NCBI GenBank assembly: GCA_026988115.1
Contig: JALSLV010000076.1
Location: 1 to 51,012 of the forward strand
DNA from: Lysobacterales bacterium
GTDB taxonomy: Bacteria; Pseudomonadota; Gammaproteobacteria; Xanthomonadales; Marinicellaceae
Direction of reading: 5' to 3'
Length of the DNA stretch: 51,012 bases
The notes below the pieces were generated by a model. The model ran no database searches. It had not been told where the DNA came from and saw only the letters and a list, made by a program, of their open reading frames with translations. This document shows, piece after piece, positions 16,530-25,582 of this stretch. A program made the translations under genes and the position numbers. How positions within the stretch are numbered: the stretch's first letter is position 1; each line of letters opens with the position of its first letter.

Positions 16530-17348
16530 TTAGTTTTTTTGACATTTAGAACAATAAAACGTACTGCGCTGACCAATAACCACTTTCTTTATAGAGGTCC
16601 CACAATCCACACATGGTTCATTTTCTTTTCCATATACTTTGAGTTCTTGCGCGAAATAACCTGGTTTTCCATCAGCATTTACAAAGTCTGATAAAGTTGT
16701 TCCACCTGCTGTTATGGCACGAGATAATACCAGTTTTATTTTATCGGCAAGGTTTTGGTAACGCTTGAGAGAAATCTTTCCTGCAGGTTTTGTGGGTTTT
16801 ATTTTTGCCATGAACAGGGCCTCACTGGCGTAAATATTGCCAACCCCAACAACAACTGTACCATCCATAATAAAGTTTTTTACCGCTTGAGTTTTGTTTT
16901 GAGCTTTTGTTTTGAGTCTTGTGCCATCAAACTCATCGGCTAAAGGTTCAGGTCCAAGATTTCTGATAAGTTTATGATTCAAATAATCTTGGCTATCGAG
17001 AATGCAACCAAACCGACGTGGATCATTAAAGCGAAGAGAAGTATTATCATCCATAACCATTTCAAAATGGTCATGTTTGGCAAGTGATGCATTCTCCGTG
17101 TTGACAACTAAAGAACCAGACATGCCTAAATGCATTATCAAGGTAGTGCCACTATCAAGGTGAATGAGAATATATTTTGCTCGACGTGTAACGCTTGTCA
17201 CTGTTTGGGTTTGGTATTTGTCGGGCAAATTTGCAGGTATTTTCCAACGCAAAGAGTCATTATAAATGTTAATTTTTTTAATGACTTTATTCTCAAGCCA
17301 TGGCTTTATGCCATTTACCGTGGTTTCAACCTCGGGCAGTTCAGGCAT
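16530..17348 (-). CDS. mutM: Formamidopyrimidine-DNA glycosylase
   Basis: MutM removes 8-oxoguanine and formamidopyrimidines from DNA. The N-terminus MPELPEVET supplies the catalytic Pro1 and Glu2 after Met removal. 'LIMHLGMSGSL', 'NDPRRFG' and the helix-two-turn-helix region 'VVGVGNIYASEALF' follow. The C-terminal zinc finger is complete (CVDC...CSKC). Length of 272 is normal. It converges on ntrY with a 7-nt gap, and its start overlaps the end of nudC by 8 nt. Confidence 0.97.
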   Translation of the reverse strand: MPELPEVETTVNGIKPWLENKVIKKINIYNDSLRWKIPANLPDKYQTQTVTSVTRRAKYILIHLDSGTTLIMHLGMSGSLVVNTENASLAKHDHFEMVMDDNTSLRFNDPRRFGCILDSQDYLNHKLIRNLGPEPLADEFDGTRLKTKAQNKTQAVKNFIMDGTVVVGVGNIYASEALFMAKIKPTKPAGKISLKRYQNLADKIKLVLSRAITAGGTTLSDFVNADGKPGYFAQELKVYGKENEPCVDCGTSIKKVVIGQRSTFYCSKCQKN

Positions 17349-18231
17349 CTTGTTCTTCTAACCACTCAACAATAAGGTTGTGTGCTACGGTATAACGCGG
17401 TGCAATGGTGACGTAGCCTTCTTTAAGCATTTCATTAAGTTGTTTGCGCGTAAACCATTGCACATCCTCCATTTCCTCATTTGTTTTGATGTCTTCGTTT
17501 TCTGCCTCAGCGGTAAATGCCAGCATTAAGGCTGCTGGAAATGGCCACGGTTGTGAACCGTAATAGTCCACATTATGAACTCGGATATTGGATTCTTCTT
17601 CGACCTCTCGTTTAACCGCCTCTTCAATGGACTCACCTGGTTCTACAAATCCCGCTAAGGTTGAATAGGCATAGCTTTGCCATTCTGGTTTTCGACCTAA
17701 AAGGCACTTGTTTTTATGTGTAACCAAGACAATGATGGCGGGTTCTATATGAGGGAATTGTTCGTGGTTGTTTTCGCATAACAATCGGTGCCCTGCCCAA
17801 TCTAAGGTGTTTTTAGTGCCACATTTTGGACAAAACAATCGGTTTCTTTGCCACAAATCTAAACCCCGAGAGTACAGTGCAATATGAGCCAAGTCATCAT
17901 TAAGTTTTAAGGCGTAACGCCGAATAGAAGAAAATTGTTTGCCCACTTCCTTTTCAAGTTTTTCAGCTTGTTGCTCGTTTAAGGGACAGGAAAACCACAT
18001 TTGCTCGCCAACAAAACCTAAAAAGCAGGTGGCTTCGCACTCGAAGGGTTTGGATCTGCGGTAAATGCTGCCGTGACGGTTCATGTAAATGTGGTTGCCG
18101 TTATAGACTGGTATATACTTGCAGTCATGTGAGGCTTCCATGTCTTTAAGTTCAGCCGCTCGTTCACGTAAATGAGAGGCTCTATCAAGTTTTTGTGCTC
18201 CAAAATAAATGTTTTTTTCGTTTTTGCTCAT
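17341..18231 (-). CDS. nudC: NAD+ / NADH diphosphatase (Nudix)
   Basis: NudC hydrolyses NAD(H) to NMN(H) and AMP and can remove NAD caps from RNA. The 296-residue protein shows the zinc ribbon 'CPKCGTKNTLDW...LLCENNH', in which the fourth ligand appears to be a His instead of Cys. The Nudix box 'GFVEPGESIEEAVKREVEEES' (about residues 194-215) and the family-specific 'SQPWPFPAALM' follow. It is the middle of a minus-strand group from bactofilin to mutM; whether these form one transcript is inference. Confidence 0.93.
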   Translation of the reverse strand: MSKNEKNIYFGAQKLDRASHLRERAAELKDMEASHDCKYIPVYNGNHIYMNRHGSIYRRSKPFECEATCFLGFVGEQMWFSCPLNEQQAEKLEKEVGKQFSSIRRYALKLNDDLAHIALYSRGLDLWQRNRLFCPKCGTKNTLDWAGHRLLCENNHEQFPHIEPAIIVLVTHKNKCLLGRKPEWQSYAYSTLAGFVEPGESIEEAVKREVEEESNIRVHNVDYYGSQPWPFPAALMLAFTAEAENEDIKTNEEMEDVQWFTRKQLNEMLKEGYVTIAPRYTVAHNLIVEWLEEQDA

Positions 18232-18239
18232 TTTTTACC

Positions 18240-18572
18240 TCAAATTGAAAACGAGCTGCCGCAGCCACAGGTTGTTTTGGCATTTGGGTTATCCACAACA
18301 AAACGTGAGCCTTGCAAGTCTTCCTTATAATCGACGACAGAGTTTATCAAATAAGGATAACTCATGGGATCAACCATCATGCAAACACCGTCATTATCAA
18401 TAATAAAATCACCTTCTTCGGTTTCATCTTCAAAAGCAAAGCCATATTGAAAGCCAGAACAACCGCCACCGATGATATATACCCGCAGTTTTAAGTCTGG
18501 GTTTTGTTCCTCTAAGACCAATTCTCTAATTTTGCTGGCTGCTGAGTTGGATAAAACAATAGTGTTTTGCAT
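18240..18572 (-). CDS. erpA: Iron-sulfur cluster insertion protein
   Basis: This 110-residue A-type carrier delivers Fe-S clusters to apoproteins. Conserved Cys occur in '[11 protein letters not shown]' (about residues 32-42) and 'CGCGSSFSI' at the C-terminus. The N-terminus '[15 protein letters not shown]' and the middle '[16 protein letters not shown]' match ErpA better than IscA. There are no isc or suf genes nearby, which is usual for erpA. The large oxidoreductase complex encoded at 35-39 kb needs several Fe-S clusters, so such carriers would be relevant. Confidence 0.92.
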   Translation of the reverse strand: MQNTIVLSNSAASKIRELVLEEQNPDLKLRVYIIGGGCSGFQYGFAFEDETEEGDFIIDNDGVCMMVDPMSYPYLINSVVDYKEDLQGSRFVVDNPNAKTTCGCGSSFSI

Positions 18573-18574
18573 GA

Positions 18575-19006
18575 TTATTTGCTTTTCTTGTCTTCAATGT
18601 TAGCAATTTTACTGTTCTTTTTATCGTCCTGATAAATTAACTGCCCATTAATTCTTGAACCCGTATTCATTTCAATAGTGCGATAATAAACATTGCCCTC
18701 AATATTTGCTTTTGAGGCAACTTCAACTTTTCCTGATGAGCTAATATCTCCTTTAATTTTGCCATTAACGACTATATTGGCGACATTAATTTTGCCTTCA
18801 ATTAATCCACTTTCACTGATGGTTAATACATCATCATTTTGTGATCCGGTGATGCTTCCTGTGATTGTTCCATCTAAAATTAACATGCCATTAAAGCTAA
18901 TATCGCCATTTATTGTTGTTCCTTCACCCAATAATGTATGGCCTTTTTTTGTGTTGCCAGTTGATGTGTTGTTTGATTTTGTGTTGTTGTCTTTGCTATT
19001 AAACAT
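18575..19006 (-). CDS. Bactofilin
   Basis: This 143-residue cytoskeletal protein has a flexible Ser/Thr/Asn/Lys N-terminus, then a beta-helix repeat core (about residues 25-120): '[28 protein letters not shown]', '[21 protein letters not shown]', '[11 protein letters not shown]'. These are the short hydrophobic repeats of the DUF583/bactofilin family, which self-assemble into filaments under the membrane and help cell shape. It ends 2 nt before erpA. Confidence 0.93.
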   Translation of the reverse strand: MFNSKDNNTKSNNTSTGNTKKGHTLLGEGTTINGDISFNGMLILDGTITGSITGSQNDDVLTISESGLIEGKINVANIVVNGKIKGDISSSGKVEVASKANIEGNVYYRTIEMNTGSRINGQLIYQDDKKNSKIANIEDKKSK

Positions 19007-19015
19007 AATGTTTAC

Positions 19016-19720
19016 CTATTTTATTAATGAGTGCCACGGGGCTTTGTATTCTATTGTTTTTGCTTTTTTAATCTTGGGAAATAATTTTACTACCAGTTGT
19101 TCGGGTTTAAAACCATCTGGCAAAGAAAAGTCAAAAGAAACCTTATGGAAATACCTGAATCGGTATTTATTTGTTTCCTGATCTAATACGTTAATGCTTT
19201 GTTGGTTGTTGCCTTTTTTCCCCTGTATCTGAATGCTGTATTTGCCATAAACTTCGTTCGCTCGTGCTATTTTGTTCACAAAAATAATCGACAGCGTTTT
19301 TAGTGTTGCCGATTTTTGGGTAATAACGGCTTCAAACACGCGCAAACCTTTGTTTTTAATGTTTGGGCTTAACAACCGTTCATAAAACTGAATGTCTTTT
19401 TTAGATTGATTGAGCTCGTCAAGGCGTAACTTGTAATCGTTTTGTAGGGCATTAACGGCTTGTTGTTTAATTTTTAACTCTGTTTCAAGCAAGCTGTTTT
19501 TGTTTTCTAATTGGGCTATTTTATCTAAATTAACTCTGTTATTTTCTTCTAGCACATCATTTTGCACTCTAAGTGTCTCAAGTTTTCTATTGGAGTATAG
19601 TTCATTAAAAACAAAACCAACGACAAGTGCAATAAGAGCACTTAGGATGATAGGCGCGTTTGAACGCGGTTGCATCGTCCCTTTTTCTTGAATAACATAT
19701 TTTGGTATCTCTATACCCAC
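19016..19720 (-). CDS. DUF6776-like membrane-anchored coiled-coil protein
   Basis: It has one N-terminal transmembrane segment (NAPIILSALIALVVGF), a coiled coil of about 90 residues rich in Glu/Lys/Leu/Asn (RKLETL... to about residue 125), then a beta-rich C-terminal domain (VFEAVITQKSATLKTLSIIFV ... SFDFSLPDGFKPEQLVVKLFP). This matches DUF6776 proteins that lie next to bactofilin genes in gammaproteobacteria. A GTG at 19720 was chosen because 'EIPKYVI' resembles the family's usual N-terminus; ATG at 19675 is possible. A longer frame to 19795 starts with unlikely residues. It may recruit bactofilin to the membrane; that is inference from context. Confidence 0.7.
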   Translation of the reverse strand: MGIEIPKYVIQEKGTMQPRSNAPIILSALIALVVGFVFNELYSNRKLETLRVQNDVLEENNRVNLDKIAQLENKNSLLETELKIKQQAVNALQNDYKLRLDELNQSKKDIQFYERLLSPNIKNKGLRVFEAVITQKSATLKTLSIIFVNKIARANEVYGKYSIQIQGKKGNNQQSINVLDQETNKYRFRYFHKVSFDFSLPDGFKPEQLVVKLFPKIKKAKTIEYKAPWHSLIK

Positions 19721-19801
19721 GTGGATTTTAACCTTTATTAAAGAATGCGAATTATAGCACTTCATTTGTGGTGATAGACAAGGTAAACTTAACATTTATC
19801 A

Positions 19802-20245
19802 ATGAGACTGCTTATGCTTTGGGTTAAAACCTTTCATCTTTTTTTTGTAATTTCTTGGTTTGCGGGTATTTTTTACTTGCCTCGGCTGTTTGTGAACCAT
19901 GCCAGTCAGAAAGACACGGTTCATCATGAGCTTTTAATTGGAATGGAGCACCGTTTAATAAAAATGATGGATTTCACCCTTGTTTTTGTAGTTATTACGG
20001 GTACGTGGTTGCTTTATATTGTTTCTGGCAGTTTTGAAAAATTTTATTTCCAGCAGGGATGGATTCACGCCAAAATTTTATTTGTGATTTTATTAATTGC
20101 CTACCATTTTTGGTGTAAAAAGATTCACCAAAATTTTATAAACAATAAAGAAACACACTCCCATAAATGGTTTCGGTGGTTTAATGAAATGCCCGTCTTT
20201 ATTTTAATCGCAATAATTTACCTTGTTTTGGCAAAACCCTTTTAA
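19802..20245 (+). CDS. hemJ: HemJ-like protoporphyrinogen IX oxidase / CopD-family membrane protein
   Basis: The 147-residue protein has four predicted transmembrane segments. Conserved residues near the start 'LWVKTFHLFFVISWFAGIFYLPRLFVNHA' (His and Arg) and the later 'WIHAKILFVILLIAYHFWCKKI' match the UPF0093/HemJ family, which oxidises protoporphyrinogen IX in haem synthesis. Relatives called CopD-like look similar, so the gene name is likely but not certain. The start may be the later ATG (LWVKTF...). Its stop overlaps the start of the MATE gene by one base, so the two form an operon. Confidence 0.8.
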   Translation: MRLLMLWVKTFHLFFVISWFAGIFYLPRLFVNHASQKDTVHHELLIGMEHRLIKMMDFTLVFVVITGTWLLYIVSGSFEKFYFQQGWIHAKILFVILLIAYHFWCKKIHQNFINNKETHSHKWFRWFNEMPVFILIAIIYLVLAKPF

Positions 20246-21573
20246 TGCAAGCTCACTTTACCCAAGGTTCAATATATAAGCACATCATTAAAATGTCAGT
20301 ATTGTCTGCCATAGGGTTATTGTCTATTTTTATTGTGGACTTGGTGGATTTGTATTTTTTGAGTCTGTTGGGTGAAATCCAAATGGCATCTGCCATCGGT
20401 TTTGCCGGTATCATTTTGTTTTTTACCATTGCCATTAGTATTGGTTTTATGATTGCCATGGGCGCGATGGTAGCTCAATCAATTGGAGCAAAAGACCTTG
20501 AAGGTGCACGAGCCTATACCACCAATGTATTCGTTCTTTGTCTAATCATTGGCAGCTTGGTTGGTTTTGGTGTGTGGTTTTTTGTGCCAGAAATATTAGC
20601 CTTTTTGGGAGCAAAGGGCCGGTCTTTAATTTTGGCAAGTTCTTACCTTGCCATTATTGTACCTTCATTGCCAGTGCTTATGGTTGCTATGGCAGCAGCG
20701 GGAGCCTTGCGTTCAGTTGGTGATGCAAAGCACGCCATGTATGTAACCTTATTGGCAGGTATAATTAATGCTGTTTTAGATCCTTTGCTTATATTTACTT
20801 TTGATATGGGCATTGCAGGAGCGGCATGGGCATCTGTTGCTGCACGGGTAGGCATGATGATTTATGCCCTCTATTTGGTTGTGTATAAACACAAACTATT
20901 AGGCATATTTGATATAGAGCGCTTTAAAAAAGATTTGCCTGTAATTGCTCATGTCGCCTTACCCGCGGTTCTAACTAACATAGAGACACCAGTTGGCAAT
21001 GCTTATGTTATGTATGTGCTTGCTGATTTTGGCGATTCTGCAGTGGCAGGTTTTTCCATTATTGGACGTATAATCCCCGTTGCTTTTTGTTTGGTTTTTG
21101 CTATTTCTGGAGCTGTTGGGCCTATTATTGGGCAAAATCATGGAGCAAAACTATATGAGAGAGTGCATCAGGTTATCAGAAAATCTTTTGTCATCATCGT
21201 TGTTTACAGTGCCGTTATTTCATTACTTTTATTTGCACTCAAGGGCACTATTGTGAGTGTTTTTAATGCCCAAGGTGAGGCGTCTTACTTAATTGTCATG
21301 TTCTGTACTTGGTTGGCGATTCTTTCTGTTTTTCGTGGTTTTTTATTTGTTGCCAACGCTGCATTTAACAACCTTGGCAAGGCACAGTATTCAACAGCAA
21401 TGAATTTTGGTAAAGCCACTTTAGGCACGGTTCCTTTTGTTTATTATGGAGCTAAATATTACGGTGCCTTTGGTATTTTATTATTTGAAACTATTGGTTC
21501 AATTGTTTTTGGAATTATGGCCTCTTTTGTGGCATTCCGTACGGTGAAACAACTTAAAAAAGCTCATCCTTGA
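20245..21573 (+). CDS. MATE family efflux transporter
   Basis: This 442-residue protein has 12 predicted transmembrane segments and the MATE pattern: two halves with 'MASAIGFAGIILFFT' and a later half, conserved 'GAKDLEGA', 'AAGALRSVGDAKHAMYVTL', and 'ISGAVGPIIGQNHGA'. These proteins expel drugs or metabolites in exchange for Na+ or H+. A Na+-coupled member would fit the Mrp-type system later in the window, but coupling cannot be read from this sequence. It ends at a hairpin shared with the convergent AsmA gene. Confidence 0.9.
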   Translation: MQAHFTQGSIYKHIIKMSVLSAIGLLSIFIVDLVDLYFLSLLGEIQMASAIGFAGIILFFTIAISIGFMIAMGAMVAQSIGAKDLEGARAYTTNVFVLCLIIGSLVGFGVWFFVPEILAFLGAKGRSLILASSYLAIIVPSLPVLMVAMAAAGALRSVGDAKHAMYVTLLAGIINAVLDPLLIFTFDMGIAGAAWASVAARVGMMIYALYLVVYKHKLLGIFDIERFKKDLPVIAHVALPAVLTNIETPVGNAYVMYVLADFGDSAVAGFSIIGRIIPVAFCLVFAISGAVGPIIGQNHGAKLYERVHQVIRKSFVIIVVYSAVISLLLFALKGTIVSVFNAQGEASYLIVMFCTWLAILSVFRGFLFVANAAFNNLGKAQYSTAMNFGKATLGTVPFVYYGAKYYGAFGILLFETIGSIVFGIMASFVAFRTVKQLKKAHP

Positions 21574-21577
21574 GCTT
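21555..21577 (-). terminator. Rho-independent terminator for the AsmA gene
   Basis: AAGCTCA (21560-21566) and TGAGCTT (21571-21577) form a 7-bp stem around TCCT. Read on the minus strand the stem is followed by T6, so it terminates AsmA transcripts after reading past the AsmA stop. The hairpin overlaps the MATE stop codon. Confidence 0.7.
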
Positions 21578-21591
21578 CCAAAATTATTGTT

Positions 21592-23775
21592 TTAACCAAA
21601 TATCCCTTTCAATAATTTTTTCTTTATTTTGTCTTTATCTGACTCAGGTTCTTTTTCTTCTTTGCTTTCTGAGTCTTTTGTTTTTTGTTCACTTTTATCA
21701 GAAGGGTCCTTTGCTTCTTTTTCTTTACTTTTGTCTTTTCCAAACAAAGAATCCATTAATTTACCTTTAAGTTTATCTTTTTCCTTATCAATGCGTTCTT
21801 TTTGTGAAGCCAACAACAACTTTTTAGCATCGATTGAGATTTTAGGTTCTAACAACGAACCACTAAGACTAACGGGAATCGCTAGGTTTAATAACTTTTT
21901 GTATTTATCTGATACCAACTGTTCAGGAATATCAATTAACATGGGTTCAATCGTTCCGTTTATGGTCATGTTAACTAAATCAATTTTTAATTTGCCGCCA
22001 ACTTTGAGGTAAGGGGATTCAACTTTAAGTGTGTTGGTAGTAAACACTCCTTTGTCTATATCGCCATCAATTTGCATTAAAGCAAAGCTGGTTTTTTTCT
22101 CGCCATCAGTTGATTCTTCTTTTACTTCAGGATAAAGCATGGATAAACCTTTTTGCATCATCCCAAAAACATCAACGCCATAAATTGCCCCATCCGTTAA
22201 GGTGTATTTTATTTTCCCGTGTGCAGTTTTAAGAGGCACATCACTAAAGGGACGGTCTATTTTTAAATCAACATTAAAATCACCCAAACCCGTAAGTAAT
22301 TTACTGCCCGCCAAATCAGTTAGCAAAGGCCCTGCATGAATTTTGTTCATGTTATGTTCTAAAATCACCTTATTGCTCTGTGCTTTTGTATCAATTTTAA
22401 TAGCAGAAATGAGCAAGCCTTGGTAAAAGTCAGCCTTAATAGGTGACATAACCAGTTTTGGGCCGTTGGTTTTAACAGTGATTTTTAAATTTTCAACCGT
22501 CGTGCCGCTGGCAAGCAATTTATCGATGATTAACGAGCCATTCAAATGACCAAAGTCAATGTTCGGAGTTGTGGAAGAACTGGCGTCTTGACTGCTGCTG
22601 GCGGTTTCCTCTGTTCCCATGAAATCATCCACATTAAATTGATTTAGGTGTAATTTGAATGTGCCTTGCATTTTCTCAAGATTTTTTATGTTGGCATCGC
22701 CTTTGATGGCTGTATCTGAGTAATTGATTTTTAAATTGGATAATATCATGCGATTAGTGCCCATAAACCATGAGCCTGAACTGCTAAAATCACTTAAGGT
22801 GTTATTGGTAACAAAATAAGCCCCTGTCATTTTCTTCAAAAATTCGTTCAAATCAAACGCATCGATTTGGTAAGCACCTGAAATCTGGCTGCTGGCTTTA
22901 CTGATATTTTTACCCGTGACGTCGGTGGTTATTTTGGCATCACCCAGAGCGACTAGAAGTTGTGGGAAAAATAAAGTATCATCGTTTAAATTAATATTGC
23001 CCGGCTTTTGTAAAGCAACCTCAAGTGGCAGAATGCTGTCGGCACTTAATTTACCTTTAACCGTAAAATCATTTAGCTCAAGTTTTATGCCTGTATCTGA
23101 TAATAAGTTTTTCGCCAAGACATCGGCATTAATATTCACGTCCAAACCTGTATCTGGCATAGTTACGTGCATTGAGGTGTCGAGTTGCACTGGTGATGTC
23201 TTGGTTATTTCACCCGTAGTCAGGTTAAATTCAGAAACAATGGCTTTTGTGTTTGTTTGTAAATCAGTGTAATTTAAGTTTATGTTTTTTAAATCAATGC
23301 CAGCAATATTAAGCGAGCCGGCTGTGTTGCCTTCATTTGATTCGCTGCCTGAATTTGTGTCTTTATCAAGGTTGGTTAAAATGCTTTGCCAATTGCTGTT
23401 GCCTTTTTTGGTGATTTGTAAATTAATCTGCGCATTTTCAACAGCGACCCGTCCAATTTCAATGTTTTTTGAAAGCAGAGGCATAATTTTGACGCGCGCA
23501 GTCAATTTTTGAATTTCGGCTAAGGATTTGCCTTTAAAACCTTTTTCGTTGTCAATTTTGACATCATTTAGCGTCAGTGCCAACCAAGGAAAGACCTTCC
23601 ACTGAATTTCTCCATCAAGATGAATTTCCCTACCAATTTGGTCTTTAACTTTGCTTGTGATTGTGTCTTTATAATCATTAGGGTCAATAACCATAGGCAA
23701 CACAAAGGCTGCAATAACAATAAGTAAAACCAGTGGGATAGTAATTCTTAGCATCCATTTAACTAATTTTTTCAT
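21592..23775 (-). CDS. asmA: AsmA family protein
   Basis: This is a large envelope protein of about 727 residues with one N-terminal membrane anchor (LRITIPLVLLIVIAAFVLPM). The classic AsmA start follows (DPNDYKDTITSKVKDQIGREI and DGEIQWKVFPWLALTLNDV), then long repetitive beta strands as in inner-membrane proteins that move phospholipids toward the outer membrane. A Lys/Glu/Asp/Ser-rich tail of about 100 residues (from about 630) is unusual in its length. The ATG at 23775 has GGAG 7 nt upstream and is preferred over a TTG four codons earlier. The bulk of the protein should lie in the periplasm. Confidence 0.92.
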   Translation of the reverse strand: MKKLVKWMLRITIPLVLLIVIAAFVLPMVIDPNDYKDTITSKVKDQIGREIHLDGEIQWKVFPWLALTLNDVKIDNEKGFKGKSLAEIQKLTARVKIMPLLSKNIEIGRVAVENAQINLQITKKGNSNWQSILTNLDKDTNSGSESNEGNTAGSLNIAGIDLKNINLNYTDLQTNTKAIVSEFNLTTGEITKTSPVQLDTSMHVTMPDTGLDVNINADVLAKNLLSDTGIKLELNDFTVKGKLSADSILPLEVALQKPGNINLNDDTLFFPQLLVALGDAKITTDVTGKNISKASSQISGAYQIDAFDLNEFLKKMTGAYFVTNNTLSDFSSSGSWFMGTNRMILSNLKINYSDTAIKGDANIKNLEKMQGTFKLHLNQFNVDDFMGTEETASSSQDASSSTTPNIDFGHLNGSLIIDKLLASGTTVENLKITVKTNGPKLVMSPIKADFYQGLLISAIKIDTKAQSNKVILEHNMNKIHAGPLLTDLAGSKLLTGLGDFNVDLKIDRPFSDVPLKTAHGKIKYTLTDGAIYGVDVFGMMQKGLSMLYPEVKEESTDGEKKTSFALMQIDGDIDKGVFTTNTLKVESPYLKVGGKLKIDLVNMTINGTIEPMLIDIPEQLVSDKYKKLLNLAIPVSLSGSLLEPKISIDAKKLLLASQKERIDKEKDKLKGKLMDSLFGKDKSKEKEAKDPSDKSEQKTKDSESKEEKEPESDKDKIKKKLLKGIFG

Positions 23776-23801
23776 AAGGAACTCCAATCAATATAGAAAG
23801 G

Positions 23802-23810
23802 TGCTAGAAT
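23802..23810 (+). promoter_or_regulatory. Putative extended -10 promoter for elaA
   Basis: TGCTAGAAT (TG-N-TAGAAT) ends 30 nt before the elaA ATG in a 65-nt divergent gap with asmA. No clear -35 is visible. Confidence 0.4.
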
Positions 23811-23840
23811 AACATGTTAAGCGTTAAAAAAATGTGACAA

Positions 23841-24293
23841 ATGTTAAAATCTACTGATATTGTAAGTAAAACTTTTCAACAACTAAGCAGTAAAGAGCTT
23901 TATGCAATACTGGCTTTGCGAATGGAGGTGTTTTGTGTTGAGCAAGATTGCCCCTACCAAGACGCTGATGGCTTGGATTTTAGTGCTCACCATTTGTATT
24001 TGGGCACTGAAAGCAGGGTTCATGCCTATGCACGCATCTTACCGCCAAAGCAGGGCAAATGCCATATCGGACGAATTGTTGTCGCTAAAGAGAGCAGAAA
24101 CCAAAAATTAGCCACAAAAGTTATTAATTTTGCCATTAAATTTTGTCAAAAGCATTACCCAAAGAGCATTATTGAAATTTCTGCACAGTCCTATTTAACC
24201 GATTATTATCAATCTTTAGGCTTCAAAAGCACAGGCAAATTCTATTTAGAAGACGATATTCCCCATGAACAGATGCAAATTTTAGCTAATTAA
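23841..24293 (+). CDS. elaA: ElaA-like GNAT N-acetyltransferase
   Basis: This 150-residue acetyl-CoA-dependent transferase shows 'LYAILALRMEVFCVEQDCPYQDADGLD' (about residues 21-47), the typical ElaA N-terminal region. The GNAT motif 'GRIVVAKESRNQKLATKVI' (about 80-98; pyrophosphate-binding loop) follows, then 'YQSLGFKSTGKFYLEDDIPHEQM' near the C-terminus. The natural substrate of this family is not known to me. It lies 46 nt before pgk, possibly with its own promoter. Confidence 0.88.
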   Translation: MLKSTDIVSKTFQQLSSKELYAILALRMEVFCVEQDCPYQDADGLDFSAHHLYLGTESRVHAYARILPPKQGKCHIGRIVVAKESRNQKLATKVINFAIKFCQKHYPKSIIEISAQSYLTDYYQSLGFKSTGKFYLEDDIPHEQMQILAN

Positions 24294-24339
24294 GATAAAA
24301 TTCGTTCACTTAAATTCATAACAACAGTAAAGAAACACT

Positions 24340-25527
24340 ATGAACATATTAAAGATGCAAGAGCAAGATTTGCAAAATAAGCGCGTTTTAATTCGTCAAG
24401 ATTTAAATGTGCCCATTAAAGATGGCAAGGTAACCAGCGCAAAAAGAATTACCGCTTCATTGCCTACCATCAAAGCCGCACTCGATGCCGGAGCCGCTGT
24501 TATGGTCATGTCTCACTTGGGTCGACCAACAGAAGGCGAATATGAAGAGGAGTTTTCTTTGCAGCCTGTAGCGGATTATTTATCCGAAACAATGGAGCAA
24601 GAGGTCAAATTAATTAAAGACTGGTTGGGCGGTGTAGAAGTTAAACCGGGCCAACTTGTTTTACTCGAAAATGTTCGCTTTAATGTCGGTGAAAAAGCCA
24701 ACGATGAAGAGCTTTCCAAAAAGATGGCGGCTTTATGTGATGTGTTTGTTATGGATGCCTTTGGTACAGCACACCGAAAACAAGCCTCGACTTATGGTGT
24801 TGCGCAATTTGCACCGATGGCGGTGGCAGGTCCGCTGTTATACAACGAACTAGAATCTTTAGGTAAAGCATTGGATAATCCAGCTCGTCCCATGTTGGCA
24901 ATAGTTGGAGGATCAAAAGTTTCAACAAAATTAACCGTTCTTGAAAGCCTTTCTAAAAAAGTGGATCAACTTATAGTCGGTGGTGGAATTGCTAATACCT
25001 TTATTGCCGCAGCAGGTCACAATGTCGGTAAATCCCTTTATGAGCCCGACTTAATAGAACAAGCACAACATTTAATGCAACAAGCCATTGACCAAGGTCG
25101 AGAGATTCCTGTACCAACCGATGTGGTTTGTGCAAAAGAGTTCAGCGAATCAGCAGAAGCCTCTATTAAACCCGTAGATGCAGTAGAAGACGATGATTTG
25201 ATTCTTGATATTGGTCCTGAAACGGCGACAAAATTTGCCGAAATGGCTCGCAAAGCTGGCACAGTTGTCTGGAATGGTCCTGTTGGCGTTTTTGAAATCA
25301 ATCAATTTGGAAATGGCACGGAGACACTAGCTGCAGGCATTGCCGCAGGAGAAGGGTTTTCAATTGCAGGGGGTGGTGACACGCTTGCTGCCATTGATAA
25401 ATACGATATCGAAAACCAAATTTCCTATATTTCAACAGGAGGTGGCGCATTTCTTGAATTTTTAGAAGGTAATGTATTACCAGCGGTTGAAATACTAGAG
25501 ACACGCTATATAAAGACCTCAGAATAA
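24340..25527 (+). CDS. pgk: Phosphoglycerate kinase
   Basis: Pgk interconverts 1,3-bisphosphoglycerate and 3-phosphoglycerate with ADP/ATP. Substrate-binding '[16 protein letters not shown]' and '[11 protein letters not shown]', hinge '[12 protein letters not shown]', and nucleotide-site '[19 protein letters not shown]' and '[14 protein letters not shown]' are all present. At 395 residues it has normal length. The next gene is class I aldolase; in related genomes pyruvate kinase often sits between them but is absent here. Confidence 0.98.
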   Translation: MNILKMQEQDLQNKRVLIRQDLNVPIKDGKVTSAKRITASLPTIKAALDAGAAVMVMSHLGRPTEGEYEEEFSLQPVADYLSETMEQEVKLIKDWLGGVEVKPGQLVLLENVRFNVGEKANDEELSKKMAALCDVFVMDAFGTAHRKQASTYGVAQFAPMAVAGPLLYNELESLGKALDNPARPMLAIVGGSKVSTKLTVLESLSKKVDQLIVGGGIANTFIAAAGHNVGKSLYEPDLIEQAQHLMQQAIDQGREIPVPTDVVCAKEFSESAEASIKPVDAVEDDDLILDIGPETATKFAEMARKAGTVVWNGPVGVFEINQFGNGTETLAAGIAAGEGFSIAGGGDTLAAIDKYDIENQISYISTGGGAFLEFLEGNVLPAVEILETRYIKTSE

Positions 25528-25582
25528 ATCTAAAAATTGTTTGTTATTAAACACAAACATAAACATAAAATAAGGTAAAAAA

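Noticed and set aside
21629-22012. A plus-strand Ser-rich ORF inside asmA
   Set aside because: It is the antisense of the Lys/Glu/Asp/Ser-rich tail of AsmA.
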